From Chitinophagales bacterium (GTDB lineage Bacteria; Bacteroidota; Bacteroidia; Chitinophagales; JADIYW01): a stretch of 64,000 nucleotides of DNA. Both the position numbers and the translations under genes were made by a program. Location of the stretch: the NCBI GenBank assembly GCA_020636545.1, contig JACJXS010000012.1, positions 128,915-192,914 on the forward strand, given 5' to 3'. Below, piece by piece: positions 35,709 to 45,005 of the stretch (within the stretch, counting starts at the first letter, position 1; every line of letters starts with the position of its first letter). The notes under the pieces were generated by a model, which was given only the letters and a program-made list of their open reading frames with translations, ran no database searches and was not told the DNA's origin.

Positions 35709-36632
35709 ATGAAAAAGTTAATTTTAGTTATGTGTATTGCATTGGTGCTTGGCTATGCTTGCAAAAAAAATGATGGGACAAACTTCGAACCAATTAAGCC
35801 ACCCAAAGACACTACTATTATTATTGATACACCAAAAGTGGATACGCCAATAGTTGTAGAACCTCCTTATTTTAATAGAAAATACAACAAAGTTTGTTTT
35901 TTGATGACGCACAATGCAATGAATAATAGTGAAAAAAAATATCTTATTCCAAATCAAACACACAGCATAAGCAAACAATTAGCAAATGGTGTTCGTGGTT
36001 TGATGATTGATACTTATGATGGACCAGGAGGCAATGCATTGACATATCATGGTGTTGAATTAATGGGCAAACAACCTTTGGTTGATGTATTAAAAGAAGT
36101 TTATTTGTTTTTGGCAAACAACGAAAAAGAAGTACTTACTATTATTTTTGAAAACAATGGCAGCAATGAACAACTGATTGCAGCTATTGAAACTGCTGGA
36201 TTAACTTCTTTTGCTTATGTACATGGAACTGAATGGAAAACAATTAAAGAAATGGTTAATAGCAATCAACGTTTAGTGATGTTTGTTGAAAGCGACAAAA
36301 CTCCAAAAGTTGATTACTTAAAACATGCTTGGTCATATATTTACGACACAAAATACACATTCAAAAAAGTGAGCGAATTTGATTGTGCAATTAACAGAGG
36401 AACTTATAGTGAAAACAATTTATTTTTAGTCAATCATTGGTTATCAAATGGATTAGGTTTGCCTGAAAAGAAACTAGCCAATACTGCAAATAACCCTTCC
36501 GTAATTCATAGTCGCCTACAGAATTGTGAAAACACACGCAATCATTTTATTAATTTCTTAGGTGTAGATTTCTATGAAGTCGGCAACACTAAAGCTATAG
36601 TAGATTCTATAAACAGCCATTTTGTAGAATAA
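35709..36632 (+). CDS. lipoprotein with PI-PLC X-like phosphodiesterase domain
   Basis: A 307-residue lipoprotein (signal ending LGYAC, Cys18) with a Pro/Thr/Asp linker (about 30-55) and a TIM-barrel phosphodiesterase domain related to phosphatidylinositol-specific phospholipase C. The two catalytic histidines lie in FLMTHNAMNN and LTYHGVELMG; RGLMIDTYD supplies the conserved Arg/Asp. It probably cleaves a phosphodiester in a lipid or glycan at the cell surface; the substrate is unknown. A possible TATAGTTTA -7 sequence lies near 35684. Downstream is the RRM gene with its own promoter. Confidence 0.88.
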   Translation: MKKLILVMCIALVLGYACKKNDGTNFEPIKPPKDTTIIIDTPKVDTPIVVEPPYFNRKYNKVCFLMTHNAMNNSEKKYLIPNQTHSISKQLANGVRGLMIDTYDGPGGNALTYHGVELMGKQPLVDVLKEVYLFLANNEKEVLTIIFENNGSNEQLIAAIETAGLTSFAYVHGTEWKTIKEMVNSNQRLVMFVESDKTPKVDYLKHAWSYIYDTKYTFKKVSEFDCAINRGTYSENNLFLVNHWLSNGLGLPEKKLANTANNPSVIHSRLQNCENTRNHFINFLGVDFYEVGNTKAIVDSINSHFVE

Positions 36633-36677
36633 TTTTGATAAAAAGAAAAAAAAAGAGAATATTTCACTTTATTTGAT

Positions 36678-36685
36678 TACTTTTG
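36678..36685 (+). promoter_or_regulatory. -7 box (TACTTTTG) of the RRM gene
   Basis: TACTTTTG lies 21 bases before the ATG at 36707; no TTG at the exact -33 spacing. Confidence 0.45.
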
Positions 36686-36706
36686 TTCAATTAATTTTTT
36701 TTATAA

Positions 36707-37009
36707 ATGAACATTTACATCGCAAACATCAACTTCAGAACAAGTACTGAGGCTTTGCAACAACTTTTCGAGAACTATGGAGAAGTAACATCAGCAAAAA
36801 TTATCACTGACAGAGAAACCGGACGTTCACGTGGTTTTGGATTCGTAGAAATGAGCAATGATGAAGAAGCTCAAAAAGCAATTGACGAACTTAATGGTTC
36901 AGAATTTGACGGAAAAGCATTATCTGTTAATGTTGCTAAACCTAAAGAGAATAACAGTAGAGGTTCTTATGGTGGTGGCAATAGCAATTACAAGAAAAAA
37001 AGCTGGTAA
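36707..37009 (+). CDS. small RRM RNA-binding protein
   Basis: A 100-residue protein with one RNA recognition motif: RNP2 IYIANI at the N-terminus and RNP1 RGFGFVEM near residues 44-51, followed by a short Gly/Ser/Asn tail ending KKKSW. Such single-RRM proteins are common in Bacteroidota and are thought to bind many transcripts and affect cold response or RNA turnover. It is monocistronic, with its own -7 box and a strong terminator. Confidence 0.95.
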   Translation: MNIYIANINFRTSTEALQQLFENYGEVTSAKIITDRETGRSRGFGFVEMSNDEEAQKAIDELNGSEFDGKALSVNVAKPKENNSRGSYGGGNSNYKKKSW

Positions 37010-37034
37010 TTTAATTTATATTACTCCAAAATAA

Positions 37035-37065
37035 AAAACTCGAAACAAATGTTTCGAGTTTTTTT
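37035..37065. terminator. strong intrinsic terminator after the RRM gene
   Basis: AAAACTCGAAAC and GTTTCGAGTTTT form a perfect 12-bp stem over a 4-base loop and continue into a T run. It also faces the end of the minus-strand gene at 37077. Confidence 0.95.
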
Positions 37066-37076
37066 ATGCCTTGCTC

Positions 37077-38912
37077 CTACTTATTCGATAGCTCTGGGAA
37101 TCCTTCAGATGGCATTCCAAATTTTACAGCCAAATTAAAATACATTCTTGCTTTATTGGTATCTCTTTCCGATAAATAATAATAACCTAAGTTTTCATAA
37201 GCAGCAAAATTCAAGCTATCTTTCCTAATTAAATCAAAATTATAATTCAGTGTTTTTTCTTTAAAACCTTGTTCATAGTATAAGGTCGAAATATTATTTA
37301 TCAATGCCTGTTTGTGTCTATCAGTTGCAAATTGATAAGCTCCTAAATAATAATTTTCTGAATTTTTATAATCTTTTTTTGAATAATAAACATCTCCTAA
37401 AAATTCTAAAAGACTAGCATTCGTAGAATCTATGGCAAAAGCCATTTTAAAATATTTTTCAGCATTTGACAAATCATTTTTTAAAAATAATAATTGACCT
37501 AATTGGGTATTAATAAGCACATTATTTTCATACACTTGATTCGCATTTAATGCACATTGTATTCCTTTATTCAAATAGCTAGTATCATTAGTTTCTTTAA
37601 AATTATCAATATATACATTTGTAGCAATACGCATTCCTTCATAAGAATTGTGAAGTTTAGGAGCATCTGTTTCAACTAAAGTTGTCAAACTCTCCCAAGC
37701 TTGTGTTCTAACAAAAGAAGCAGTTGTCAATAAAACTATCATAAAAACAAAAAACCCTTTTGTATAAATATTTTGTATTGGTAAAAAATGCGTTAATACA
37801 AAAACAAAGAGTATAATAAACCAAGGCAATGCCATAAATGTATATCTATCAGCAACAATTCCTGCAACAGCTGTTATAAAACCTGTAGCAAAGAAAATAA
37901 AGGATAAAAACCCTATTCCAGCAATTAAGATAAAACCATTTCTTTTGGATAAAAATATAACACCAATTATAATAGAAACAAACATTAAAAATAAAACTAA
38001 AAGTTTTAAAGAAAAATTAGTATCTAATTGGTAATAGTTGTATCCATAATAATAACACAGCTTTATAGGTAATAAAATCTTTCCAATATAGATGAATGTA
38101 ACTTGCAAATATGTATATATACTAATAAAAAAACCAGTTAAATCAGCTACTGGATTTTCGGTAAATGTAGTAATTGCAAGCTTACTATCAACAGAAGTAT
38201 CTATTGGTAAATAATAATTAACGAGAGTTCCTCTGAATATGGAATATGTAATTAAAAAAAATACAAAAATTCCGATTCCCCAAAACCAATCTCTTTTATT
38301 GAATTTAATAAAATTAAAACCAACTATAAATAATAAAACTCCTAAGATATCAATCTTTGCAAAAGTTCCAATTATAAAAAATAGCCAACTATAAAATAGG
38401 AATTTAAGTTTATAGTTACTAAAACTTGCTTTTAAAAAAAAATACAAACTCCATATAGCAAATAACATACTCAACAATCCGTCTCTCGATTTTATATTAG
38501 CAACTACTTCAACAACTAAAGGGTGTACCGCAAAAATACACACCATAAAAAAAGTTTCTAATTTATATTTTCCTTTAAAAAGTAATTGAAAAAGATAATG
38601 CGTTGAAAAAAGTATCAAAACAAAAACAATTACATTAACTATATGTGCTATTTTAGGATTTATTGTACCTACAAAAAAATACTCCAATGCAAATGTAAGC
38701 ATACTGATTGGCCGATAATCTACTCTATTATATCGCTGCTTGAAAACATCAAATATGTCCGTAAATTGAATTATTTTTCCTTCAATTCCTTCTTTAATTA
38801 AATCATCATCTAGGGCAAAATCAAAATGAAAAGTTTGTGAATAAATCAACAATACCAATACTATATATACTAATAAAATACTGTATTTATTTGTATAGAA
38901 TGATTGTTGCAT
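37077..38912 (-). CDS. GT-C fold membrane protein with TPR tail (TMTC-like)
   Basis: A 611-residue protein with about ten to eleven membrane segments in the first 400 residues and three to four TPR-like repeats in the last 200 (around NAEKYFKMAFAIDSTNASLL and NSENYYLGAYQFA). The first external loop has FALDDD, and the second has HPLVVEVVANIKSRDGLL, the pattern of TMTC-type O-mannosyltransferases, which use lipid-linked sugar. It may glycosylate exported proteins, as O-glycosylation is frequent in Bacteroidota, but the donor and acceptor are not shown. Single gene. Confidence 0.8.
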   Translation of the reverse strand: MQQSFYTNKYSILLVYIVLVLLIYSQTFHFDFALDDDLIKEGIEGKIIQFTDIFDVFKQRYNRVDYRPISMLTFALEYFFVGTINPKIAHIVNVIVFVLILFSTHYLFQLLFKGKYKLETFFMVCIFAVHPLVVEVVANIKSRDGLLSMLFAIWSLYFFLKASFSNYKLKFLFYSWLFFIIGTFAKIDILGVLLFIVGFNFIKFNKRDWFWGIGIFVFFLITYSIFRGTLVNYYLPIDTSVDSKLAITTFTENPVADLTGFFISIYTYLQVTFIYIGKILLPIKLCYYYGYNYYQLDTNFSLKLLVLFLMFVSIIIGVIFLSKRNGFILIAGIGFLSFIFFATGFITAVAGIVADRYTFMALPWFIILFVFVLTHFLPIQNIYTKGFFVFMIVLLTTASFVRTQAWESLTTLVETDAPKLHNSYEGMRIATNVYIDNFKETNDTSYLNKGIQCALNANQVYENNVLINTQLGQLLFLKNDLSNAEKYFKMAFAIDSTNASLLEFLGDVYYSKKDYKNSENYYLGAYQFATDRHKQALINNISTLYYEQGFKEKTLNYNFDLIRKDSLNFAAYENLGYYYLSERDTNKARMYFNLAVKFGMPSEGFPELSNK

Positions 38913-38961
38913 TGAATAAAACTACTAAAAGAATAATGAAATTAAATATTATTTTAAATCT

Positions 38962-40152
38962 TTACAAAAAGCATTTGCCCATTCCTCGATAAGTTGGTGT
39001 TTTTTCAACAACTGAACCTTCTTTAATTAAATATAATTCATTAAATCGCTCACACAACTCACCTGCTTTACTATGTCTAAAAAATATTGCATCTCCAATT
39101 TTTAACGATTGCTTTCCATTATAAACAAATGGTGTCTGAACTTCACCGCAACCTTCATTTTCTGTAATTTGTACACCTTCTGGCAAATATGGTTTTGGCT
39201 GTTTATCTATACCCACACTTCCACTGGCAATATAACCGCCACCTAAACAAGTAAACATTCTATCTTTTGGCTGTCTAACAATGGGGAGTGCAAATCCAGC
39301 TGCTGGTAAATGCTTAAAATTATCATAGTAATCAAATAATACTGGTGAGAAAAAACCTGAACCTACTGTAATTTCTGTTACGCCATCTTCAACTTTATTC
39401 CACTCCATACTTCCAGTTCCACCTGCATTTATAATCTCTAAGGTTGTACATTTTTGTTTAATGTATTCAATGACTTCTTTTCTTCTTTGTGTATATTCAG
39501 GTATAGATTTTTTCTTCAAAAATTTAATTGCAAAATTTTTAATGCCATTGGCTGGGTTCGTATCTCCAACTCCTGCAATCTGTGCTTCATAACCCATTAA
39601 TGCTGTTAATTTTACATTCTTAAAATTCAATAATTGAGTGATATATGTTTTTGCATCACGAACACTAATTAGAGAAGAACGATAAACGCCAAAATGTAAG
39701 CCTAAAAAATCTGAAGACATATCTACATCAATACAAATTGGTTGCGTAACTTGTTCTTCTTCGGCAATGGAATTTATCAAACTCGCATGACTTATACAAT
39801 CTGTCATTAAGATAATTTTCTTTCCAGTTTTTGTAAGTTTACAAATATTTCTAATCTGATTTTTATCTATAATTGGATAGCCTAACAAAATATCATCAAA
39901 TCCTTGCTCTATTAAAAACAAAGCTTCTGCTCCTGTAAAAGACATGACACCTTGATATTTCTTATTTGCTTCAAAAATGCGTTTTAATGTCCAAATATTT
40001 CGTATAGATTTTGATGCTACACGAATGTTTTTATTACCCGCACGTTCAGCTATTGCTTTAATATTTTTATCTAAGAAATCAACATCAACAAAAGCTAATG
40101 GCAAAGCCTCATTTTTAATAGCTGTATTGTAATAATTATAATCGTGATTCAT
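38962..40152 (-). CDS. alanine-racemase-fold PLP enzyme (amino acid deaminase/aldolase type)
   Basis: Start set at ATG 40152, which lies at a normal distance before the domain; the frame from 40194 adds 14 residues. The 396-residue protein has the alanine-racemase N-terminal TIM barrel, with LAFVDVDFLDKNIKAI and the PLP lysine in RVASKSIRN, and a C-terminal beta domain with TCLGGGYIASG. The group includes D-threonine aldolase and D-serine dehydratase-like enzymes and 'amino acid deaminase/aldolase' proteins. It probably acts on a beta-hydroxy D-amino acid, which is inference from the family. Confidence 0.83.
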   Translation of the reverse strand: MNHDYNYYNTAIKNEALPLAFVDVDFLDKNIKAIAERAGNKNIRVASKSIRNIWTLKRIFEANKKYQGVMSFTGAEALFLIEQGFDDILLGYPIIDKNQIRNICKLTKTGKKIILMTDCISHASLINSIAEEEQVTQPICIDVDMSSDFLGLHFGVYRSSLISVRDAKTYITQLLNFKNVKLTALMGYEAQIAGVGDTNPANGIKNFAIKFLKKKSIPEYTQRRKEVIEYIKQKCTTLEIINAGGTGSMEWNKVEDGVTEITVGSGFFSPVLFDYYDNFKHLPAAGFALPIVRQPKDRMFTCLGGGYIASGSVGIDKQPKPYLPEGVQITENEGCGEVQTPFVYNGKQSLKIGDAIFFRHSKAGELCERFNELYLIKEGSVVEKTPTYRGMGKCFL

Positions 40153-40247
40153 TTGGTATTTATTTTTAATGTTCACAAATATAATAAGCTTCATCTAATA
40201 TTCTATAAATAGCAAGAAACAATAGAAAACTTTTATCTTTATCCTTG

Positions 40248-43200
40248 ATGTCTTTAATCAAAAACATATTATTTATATTGGCTATAATAATAGTTGGGTA
40301 TGCTTATGGTCAAGTATTTAAAGATGCATCACAATTATCTAATTTAAGAATAAAATATTTTTCAAGCACAGCTAATGATTTTAGCTTAGATACAAATTTT
40401 GTATTCCCAAATAGTATAGTAATCAGAAATATAAATGGCATCTTACTTTCCCCTGAAACTGATTATCATTATGATATGAATACTGGAAATATACTTTTCA
40501 ATACGAGCATTACAGATTCATTTTATGTTACTTATAGAATATTCAACACTAATTTACCAACAAATTTTGCCCACAAAAAATACCAATCTTCTTATTATAT
40601 CGATTCCTTAGATGCTTTTTTTAAACAATACCAAAAATATCAACCTAAACAAATTAATCAAATTGATTTCTTAGATTTTGGAGGTTTGCAATATAGCGGG
40701 AACTTTTCTCGTGGTGTTCAATTTGGTTCTAATCAAGATTTAAGTTTAAATTCCAATTTAGACCTAAGATTATCTGGGAAAATAGGCAATGATATAGAAA
40801 TAATTGCTGCACTTACCGACCAAAATATTCCTTTACAACCAGATGGTACAACGCAACAATTGCAAGATTTCGACAAGATTTATATACAAATCAATAAAGA
40901 GCCACACCGTATAACCGCTGGTGATTTCAATCAAAAATCTAGTAATAATTCATATTTTTTACGCTTTTCTAAGCAATTGCAAGGTATAGGCTATGCAAAT
41001 TCTTTCAAATTTAAGAAAAATATGCAACTCAATACCAACACTGCTTTTGCAGTTGCTAGAGGAAAATTTGCCAGAAATACATTTTTCGGTCAAGAAGGCA
41101 ATCAAGGACCGTATCGATTGTTGGGGAATAACAACGAAAGTTATATCATTATCTTAGCAGGAAGTGAAAAAGTATATATCAATGGAAATTTACTAACTAG
41201 AGGCGAAACTAATGATTATATCATTGATTATAATTCAGGTGAGATTATTTTTATGCCTAGATTTTTAATTACTAAAGACTCCAGAATTGTTGTAGAATTT
41301 GAATACTCTGACAAAAATTATTTTAGAACTACTATACATAACGCTATTGATTTTAAATATAAAAATTTAAAAATTTACACCGAAGTTTATAGCGAACAAG
41401 ATGCTAAAAATAAGCCTATCTTAAATGATTTAAACGACAGTGCCAAAACATATTTAGCAAGTATAGGAAACAATATCAGCAATGCTTTTTTTGATGGCTT
41501 TAAACCTACTACCTATGATGAAACCACGATTCAATATAGACTAATAGATACAACAATTGGATTAAATCATTATGATTCAGTTTTTATTTATGCTCCCACT
41601 AATTCTGGAAATTTATATAAAGTCAATTTTTCGTTTGTAGGCACAAATAAAGGCAATTACAAAACCTCAAAAAACTCCAATAACTTGCGTGTGTATGAAT
41701 GGATACCTCCAATAGATGGAATACCTCAAGGTGCTTATGAACCTGTTATTTTATTAATCACACCCAAAACACAATTAATGACAGTTTCAGGTTTACAATA
41801 TGATTATAAAAATATGTATATCAAATCTGAATTTGCCTTTTCCAATAAGGATATGAATACTTTTTCAGACATAGACAACAAAGCCAGTAAAGGTTATGCA
41901 ACTAATTTAGAACTAGGAAGAAATGATACTATAAAAAACAACAACCAACTTAAAACAACTATAAAATATGAATTTAAACAAGCAAACTTTAGACAAATAG
42001 AACCATACAGAAATACTGAATTTACAAGAGATTGGAACTTAAATGATATTAATTCTACATTCAATGAACATCTTTTTGGCTTTCAAGAAACTTATAATAA
42101 TTCAAAAATAAATTTAAAAGCAAGCTATCGTTTTACATCGCTCATCAGACAGAAAAATTATCAAGGATTTGAAAGTCAAATTCCAATTTCTTGGAATTAC
42201 AAAAACTTAGAATTTAATGCTGATTTTAAACATTTAAGTACAAAAGATACTACTTTGTCAACTTCATTTTTTAGACCTAATATTCAAATTGCCTATGCAA
42301 TTCAAAAAGCAAAAGGATTAAAATTTGGCATTAATTATTTACAAGAAAACAACCATATTCAAAATATAATTGCGGACACATTAAGCAACAATAGTTTTAA
42401 ATTTAATATAGCTGGATTAAATATTTCAATGCCAGACTCTAATAAATGGAGTTTTAATTTAGATTATAAATTTAGAAATGATTTCAATGGCTTAAATAAT
42501 CAAATGCATATACAATCTTTTGCAAATTTGATAGATTTTAAAGGAAGTGCCAACGCCATTAAAAATCAACACCTCAATTGGAGTTTTACTTATCGTGATT
42601 TAAAAGTAATAGATTCCGTATTAGCTAAAACACCCTCAGAAAGAACCTACTTAGGAAGAATTGAATACGGAAATCGCTTTTTCAAAACTGCATTGCGTAG
42701 TAACTTTATATATGAATTGGGTGGTGGACAAGAACGCATTCGACAATTTACTTATTTACAAGTTCAATCAGGACAAGGTTATTACAAATGGATAGATGAA
42801 AACCAAAATGGCATCAAGGAGTTGAATGAGTTTGTGCAATCACAATTTAGCGACAGTGCACAATACATCAAAGTATATACTGACTTAAATGAATACATCA
42901 GAGCATACACCACTTCATATACTCAAACAATTAATTTAACACCTAAAGCTATCTGGTTTAATGAAAGTGGAATTAAGAAATTTATTAGTAAATTTCAAAT
43001 AGTATCCTTCCTAAACATCAGCAGAAAAACTTTAAAAGACAAACATGTTAAGCCATTCAATCCATTTATAATGAATAGTAAGGATAGTAATATTGTAAAC
43101 CTAAATTCAAACATTAGAAACACTATTGCTTTCAATACAGGCGATCCAACTTATTACTTAGCTTATAGCAATCAAATACTCAATGAAAAATTACTTTTGG

Positions 43201-43748
43201 TAAACGGTTATGATACAAGAAAAAAAATTGAACACCTAATTGATGGATATTACAACATAAAAACTGCTTATACTCTAAATTATAAACTCCTTTTTAGTAA
43301 GCAATTATATATTTCAGATTTCTTTAGTAATAACAACTTGCATTTGAATATTTATGGCGTAGAACCAAAATTCTCTTATAATTTTAAAACTATGATTAGA
43401 ACTTCTATTTCTTATGGTTTTTTATATAAGCAAAACAATCCTCAATATGGAAACGAAAAAATGCTATCCAACAAATTAGAAACAGAATTTAGATATAGCA
43501 AAGCAGGAAAAAATACACTTACCACAAAATTCTCTTTAATTTTAGTCAATTATAATTCTGAAACGGCTTCAACCAAAAGCTATACTATTTTAGAAGGGTT
43601 GCAAAAAGGCAAAAACTATATTTGGAACATGGAATATTCAAGATTTATAGGTTCAAACTTAGAATTACTTTTAGTTTATGAAGGTCGAAAAACTGGCACA
43701 ACAAAAGTTGTAAATACAGGCAGAGCACAATTAAGAGCAATTTTTTAA
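40248..43748 (+). CDS. large outer-membrane beta-barrel protein, distantly SprA-like
   Basis: Start at ATG 40248 (a TTG precedes it by one codon). The 1166-residue protein has a signal peptide ending YAYGQ and then almost pure beta structure. Segments such as GSEKVYINGNLLTRG and YIIDYNSGEIIF, followed by DSRIVVEFEYSD, recall the repeating 'turn' units of the T9SS translocon SprA, and the LTDQNIPLQPDGTTQQLQDF segment resembles its N-terminal region. It is half the length of SprA (about 2400), so it is not SprA itself. The chain ends in Phe (AQLRAIF), the usual outer-membrane insertion signal. It may be a paralogous export or assembly barrel. TATCTTTA at 40234-40241 may be its -7 box. Confidence 0.7.
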   Translation: MSLIKNILFILAIIIVGYAYGQVFKDASQLSNLRIKYFSSTANDFSLDTNFVFPNSIVIRNINGILLSPETDYHYDMNTGNILFNTSITDSFYVTYRIFNTNLPTNFAHKKYQSSYYIDSLDAFFKQYQKYQPKQINQIDFLDFGGLQYSGNFSRGVQFGSNQDLSLNSNLDLRLSGKIGNDIEIIAALTDQNIPLQPDGTTQQLQDFDKIYIQINKEPHRITAGDFNQKSSNNSYFLRFSKQLQGIGYANSFKFKKNMQLNTNTAFAVARGKFARNTFFGQEGNQGPYRLLGNNNESYIIILAGSEKVYINGNLLTRGETNDYIIDYNSGEIIFMPRFLITKDSRIVVEFEYSDKNYFRTTIHNAIDFKYKNLKIYTEVYSEQDAKNKPILNDLNDSAKTYLASIGNNISNAFFDGFKPTTYDETTIQYRLIDTTIGLNHYDSVFIYAPTNSGNLYKVNFSFVGTNKGNYKTSKNSNNLRVYEWIPPIDGIPQGAYEPVILLITPKTQLMTVSGLQYDYKNMYIKSEFAFSNKDMNTFSDIDNKASKGYATNLELGRNDTIKNNNQLKTTIKYEFKQANFRQIEPYRNTEFTRDWNLNDINSTFNEHLFGFQETYNNSKINLKASYRFTSLIRQKNYQGFESQIPISWNYKNLEFNADFKHLSTKDTTLSTSFFRPNIQIAYAIQKAKGLKFGINYLQENNHIQNIIADTLSNNSFKFNIAGLNISMPDSNKWSFNLDYKFRNDFNGLNNQMHIQSFANLIDFKGSANAIKNQHLNWSFTYRDLKVIDSVLAKTPSERTYLGRIEYGNRFFKTALRSNFIYELGGGQERIRQFTYLQVQSGQGYYKWIDENQNGIKELNEFVQSQFSDSAQYIKVYTDLNEYIRAYTTSYTQTINLTPKAIWFNESGIKKFISKFQIVSFLNISRKTLKDKHVKPFNPFIMNSKDSNIVNLNSNIRNTIAFNTGDPTYYLAYSNQILNEKLLLVNGYDTRKKIEHLIDGYYNIKTAYTLNYKLLFSKQLYISDFFSNNNLHLNIYGVEPKFSYNFKTMIRTSISYGFLYKQNNPQYGNEKMLSNKLETEFRYSKAGKNTLTTKFSLILVNYNSETASTKSYTILEGLQKGKNYIWNMEYSRFIGSNLELLLVYEGRKTGTTKVVNTGRAQLRAIF

Positions 43749-43876
43749 TAGAAAACAATACTATATTAGTTAGATAATATTTCATAAACTGTTTATCTTA
43801 TAATATCTAAAAAATCATTTATATTTCTTAAAATATGGTTAAAATCAGCAAAATTTTCAATTATAGCTAACTAGAT

Positions 43877-43908
43877 TTGGTTATTTAGTCTTTTTTTTCT
43901 TATATTTG
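43877..43908 (+). promoter_or_regulatory. canonical promoter of the NlpC/P60 gene
   Basis: TTG at 43877-43879, 21 bases, then TATATTTG at 43901-43908, about 66 bases before the ATG, leaving a leader of roughly 60 bases. Confidence 0.65.
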
Positions 43909-43974
43909 AAAACTAACGAATATTAACCACAAACCATAAATCATTTTTATAACTAAAAAAAAACTAATTATAGA

Positions 43975-44523
43975 ATGAAATTAAAAGCAAGTAAGTTATT
44001 ATTAATCATCGCATTTACCTTATTTTCAGCACAAAATATAAAAGCAAGTAATCCATTTTTTGACGTTCTCGGAAAATTGTGTTTAGAAAATAAAATTGAC
44101 CTTGAAAAAATAAAAAACTTCTTTTCTGATAAAAACATCAATTTAAACGAAGCATTAGACCCACAATTATATATTAACATCTTCAATTGGAGAAATGCTC
44201 CATATCGTTTGGGTGGCAAAACTCAAAAAGGCATTGATTGTTCCAATTATGTTTTCCAACTTAACTCAGAATGTCAAAGTGATTACGCCACATCTTATCA
44301 ATTGGCAAAAATTACTAACTATATTGACCCTTCCGAATTACAAGAAGGCGACTTAGTATTTTTCAATGTAAATGGTGGTGGCATTTCACATGTTGGTATT
44401 TATTTACAAGATGGTAAATTCACGCACTCTTCTTCTTCCAACGGAGTTATCATCAGTAGTATGGATGAACCTTATTGGTCTAAAAGATTTTGCAGAGCTG
44501 GTAGAATCACATCTAACAAATAA
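43975..44523 (+). CDS. NlpC/P60 peptidoglycan hydrolase
   Basis: A 182-residue exported C40-family cysteine peptidase. The signal peptide ends near NIKAS; the catalytic Cys89 is in GIDCSNYV, the His139 in GISHVGIYL, and the third polar residue probably follows in the HSSSSNG loop. Such enzymes cut the D-Glu to meso-diaminopimelate or similar stem-peptide bond. The N-terminal 60 residues are a helical extension. The next gene begins 2 bases after its stop, so an ArsC-like protein is cotranscribed without an obvious link. Confidence 0.9.
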   Translation: MKLKASKLLLIIAFTLFSAQNIKASNPFFDVLGKLCLENKIDLEKIKNFFSDKNINLNEALDPQLYINIFNWRNAPYRLGGKTQKGIDCSNYVFQLNSECQSDYATSYQLAKITNYIDPSELQEGDLVFFNVNGGGISHVGIYLQDGKFTHSSSSNGVIISSMDEPYWSKRFCRAGRITSNK

Positions 44524-44525
44524 AT

Positions 44526-44870
44526 ATGATAGAAATTTATCACAATAACAGATGTAGTAAAAGCAGATGTACTTTAGATATCCTAAATGATAAAGCAGTT
44601 GAATTTAAAGTTGTAGAATATTTAAAAGAAGCTCCAAGTATCGAAACGATACAATCTTTATTAAAAAAATTAAATATTCCTGCTCACGAATTAATAAGAA
44701 AAAGCGAAGCCATTTATATTGAAAAATATAAAGGTAAAAATTTAAGTGAAACAGAATGGATTCAAGCGATGCATGAAAATCCAATTTTGATTGAAAGACC
44801 TATTGTTATTAATGGCGATAAAGCTATAATTGCACGACCTCCAGAAAAAGCATTAGAATTATTCTCCTAA
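44526..44870 (+). CDS. ArsC/Spx-family thioredoxin-fold protein
   Basis: A 114-residue member of the ArsC family: IEIYHNNRCSKSRCTLDIL has the catalytic Cys10 and a second Cys15 (C-S-K-S-R-C). The downstream VVEYLKEAP and ERPIVINGDKAIIARPPEK with the conserved Arg of ERPI match glutaredoxin-coupled arsenate reductases (YfgD/ArsC type). The substrate may be arsenate, or the protein may be a YffB-like reductase of unknown substrate. No ars regulator or pump is nearby, so arsenic resistance is not implied. Confidence 0.85.
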   Translation: MIEIYHNNRCSKSRCTLDILNDKAVEFKVVEYLKEAPSIETIQSLLKKLNIPAHELIRKSEAIYIEKYKGKNLSETEWIQAMHENPILIERPIVINGDKAIIARPPEKALELFS

Positions 44871-44928
44871 TTCAATTAACATCAGCTTTTTTTATATTTT
44901 TCTATTTCTTGATTTTATTAAATGAACA

Positions 44929-44951
44929 ATTTTAGTTACTGTTACTAAAAT
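44929..44951. promoter_or_regulatory. inverted repeat just upstream of the gcvP promoter
   Basis: ATTTTAGT (44929-44936) and ACTAAAAT (44944-44951) form an 8-bp dyad with a 7-base centre, ending 2 bases before the -33 TTG. It also holds a GTTACT direct repeat. A regulator could bind here. Confidence 0.4.
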
Positions 44952-44953
44952 AA

Positions 44954-44985
44954 TTGGGTATATCCATAGCTTAATTTTATCTTTG
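44954..44985 (+). promoter_or_regulatory. canonical Bacteroidota promoter of gcvP
   Basis: TTG at 44954-44956, 21 bases, TATCTTTG at 44978-44985, 20 bases before the ATG. The best promoter in the window. Confidence 0.8.
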
Positions 44986-45005
44986 CGTAACTCAAAAAAA
45001 CATTT

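Noticed and set aside
40248..43748. SprA itself
   Set aside because: About half of SprA's length and lacking its full repeat series; called only SprA-like.
44526..44870. Arsenic resistance locus
   Set aside because: Only an ArsC-like protein is present; no arsR, pump or methyltransferase nearby.
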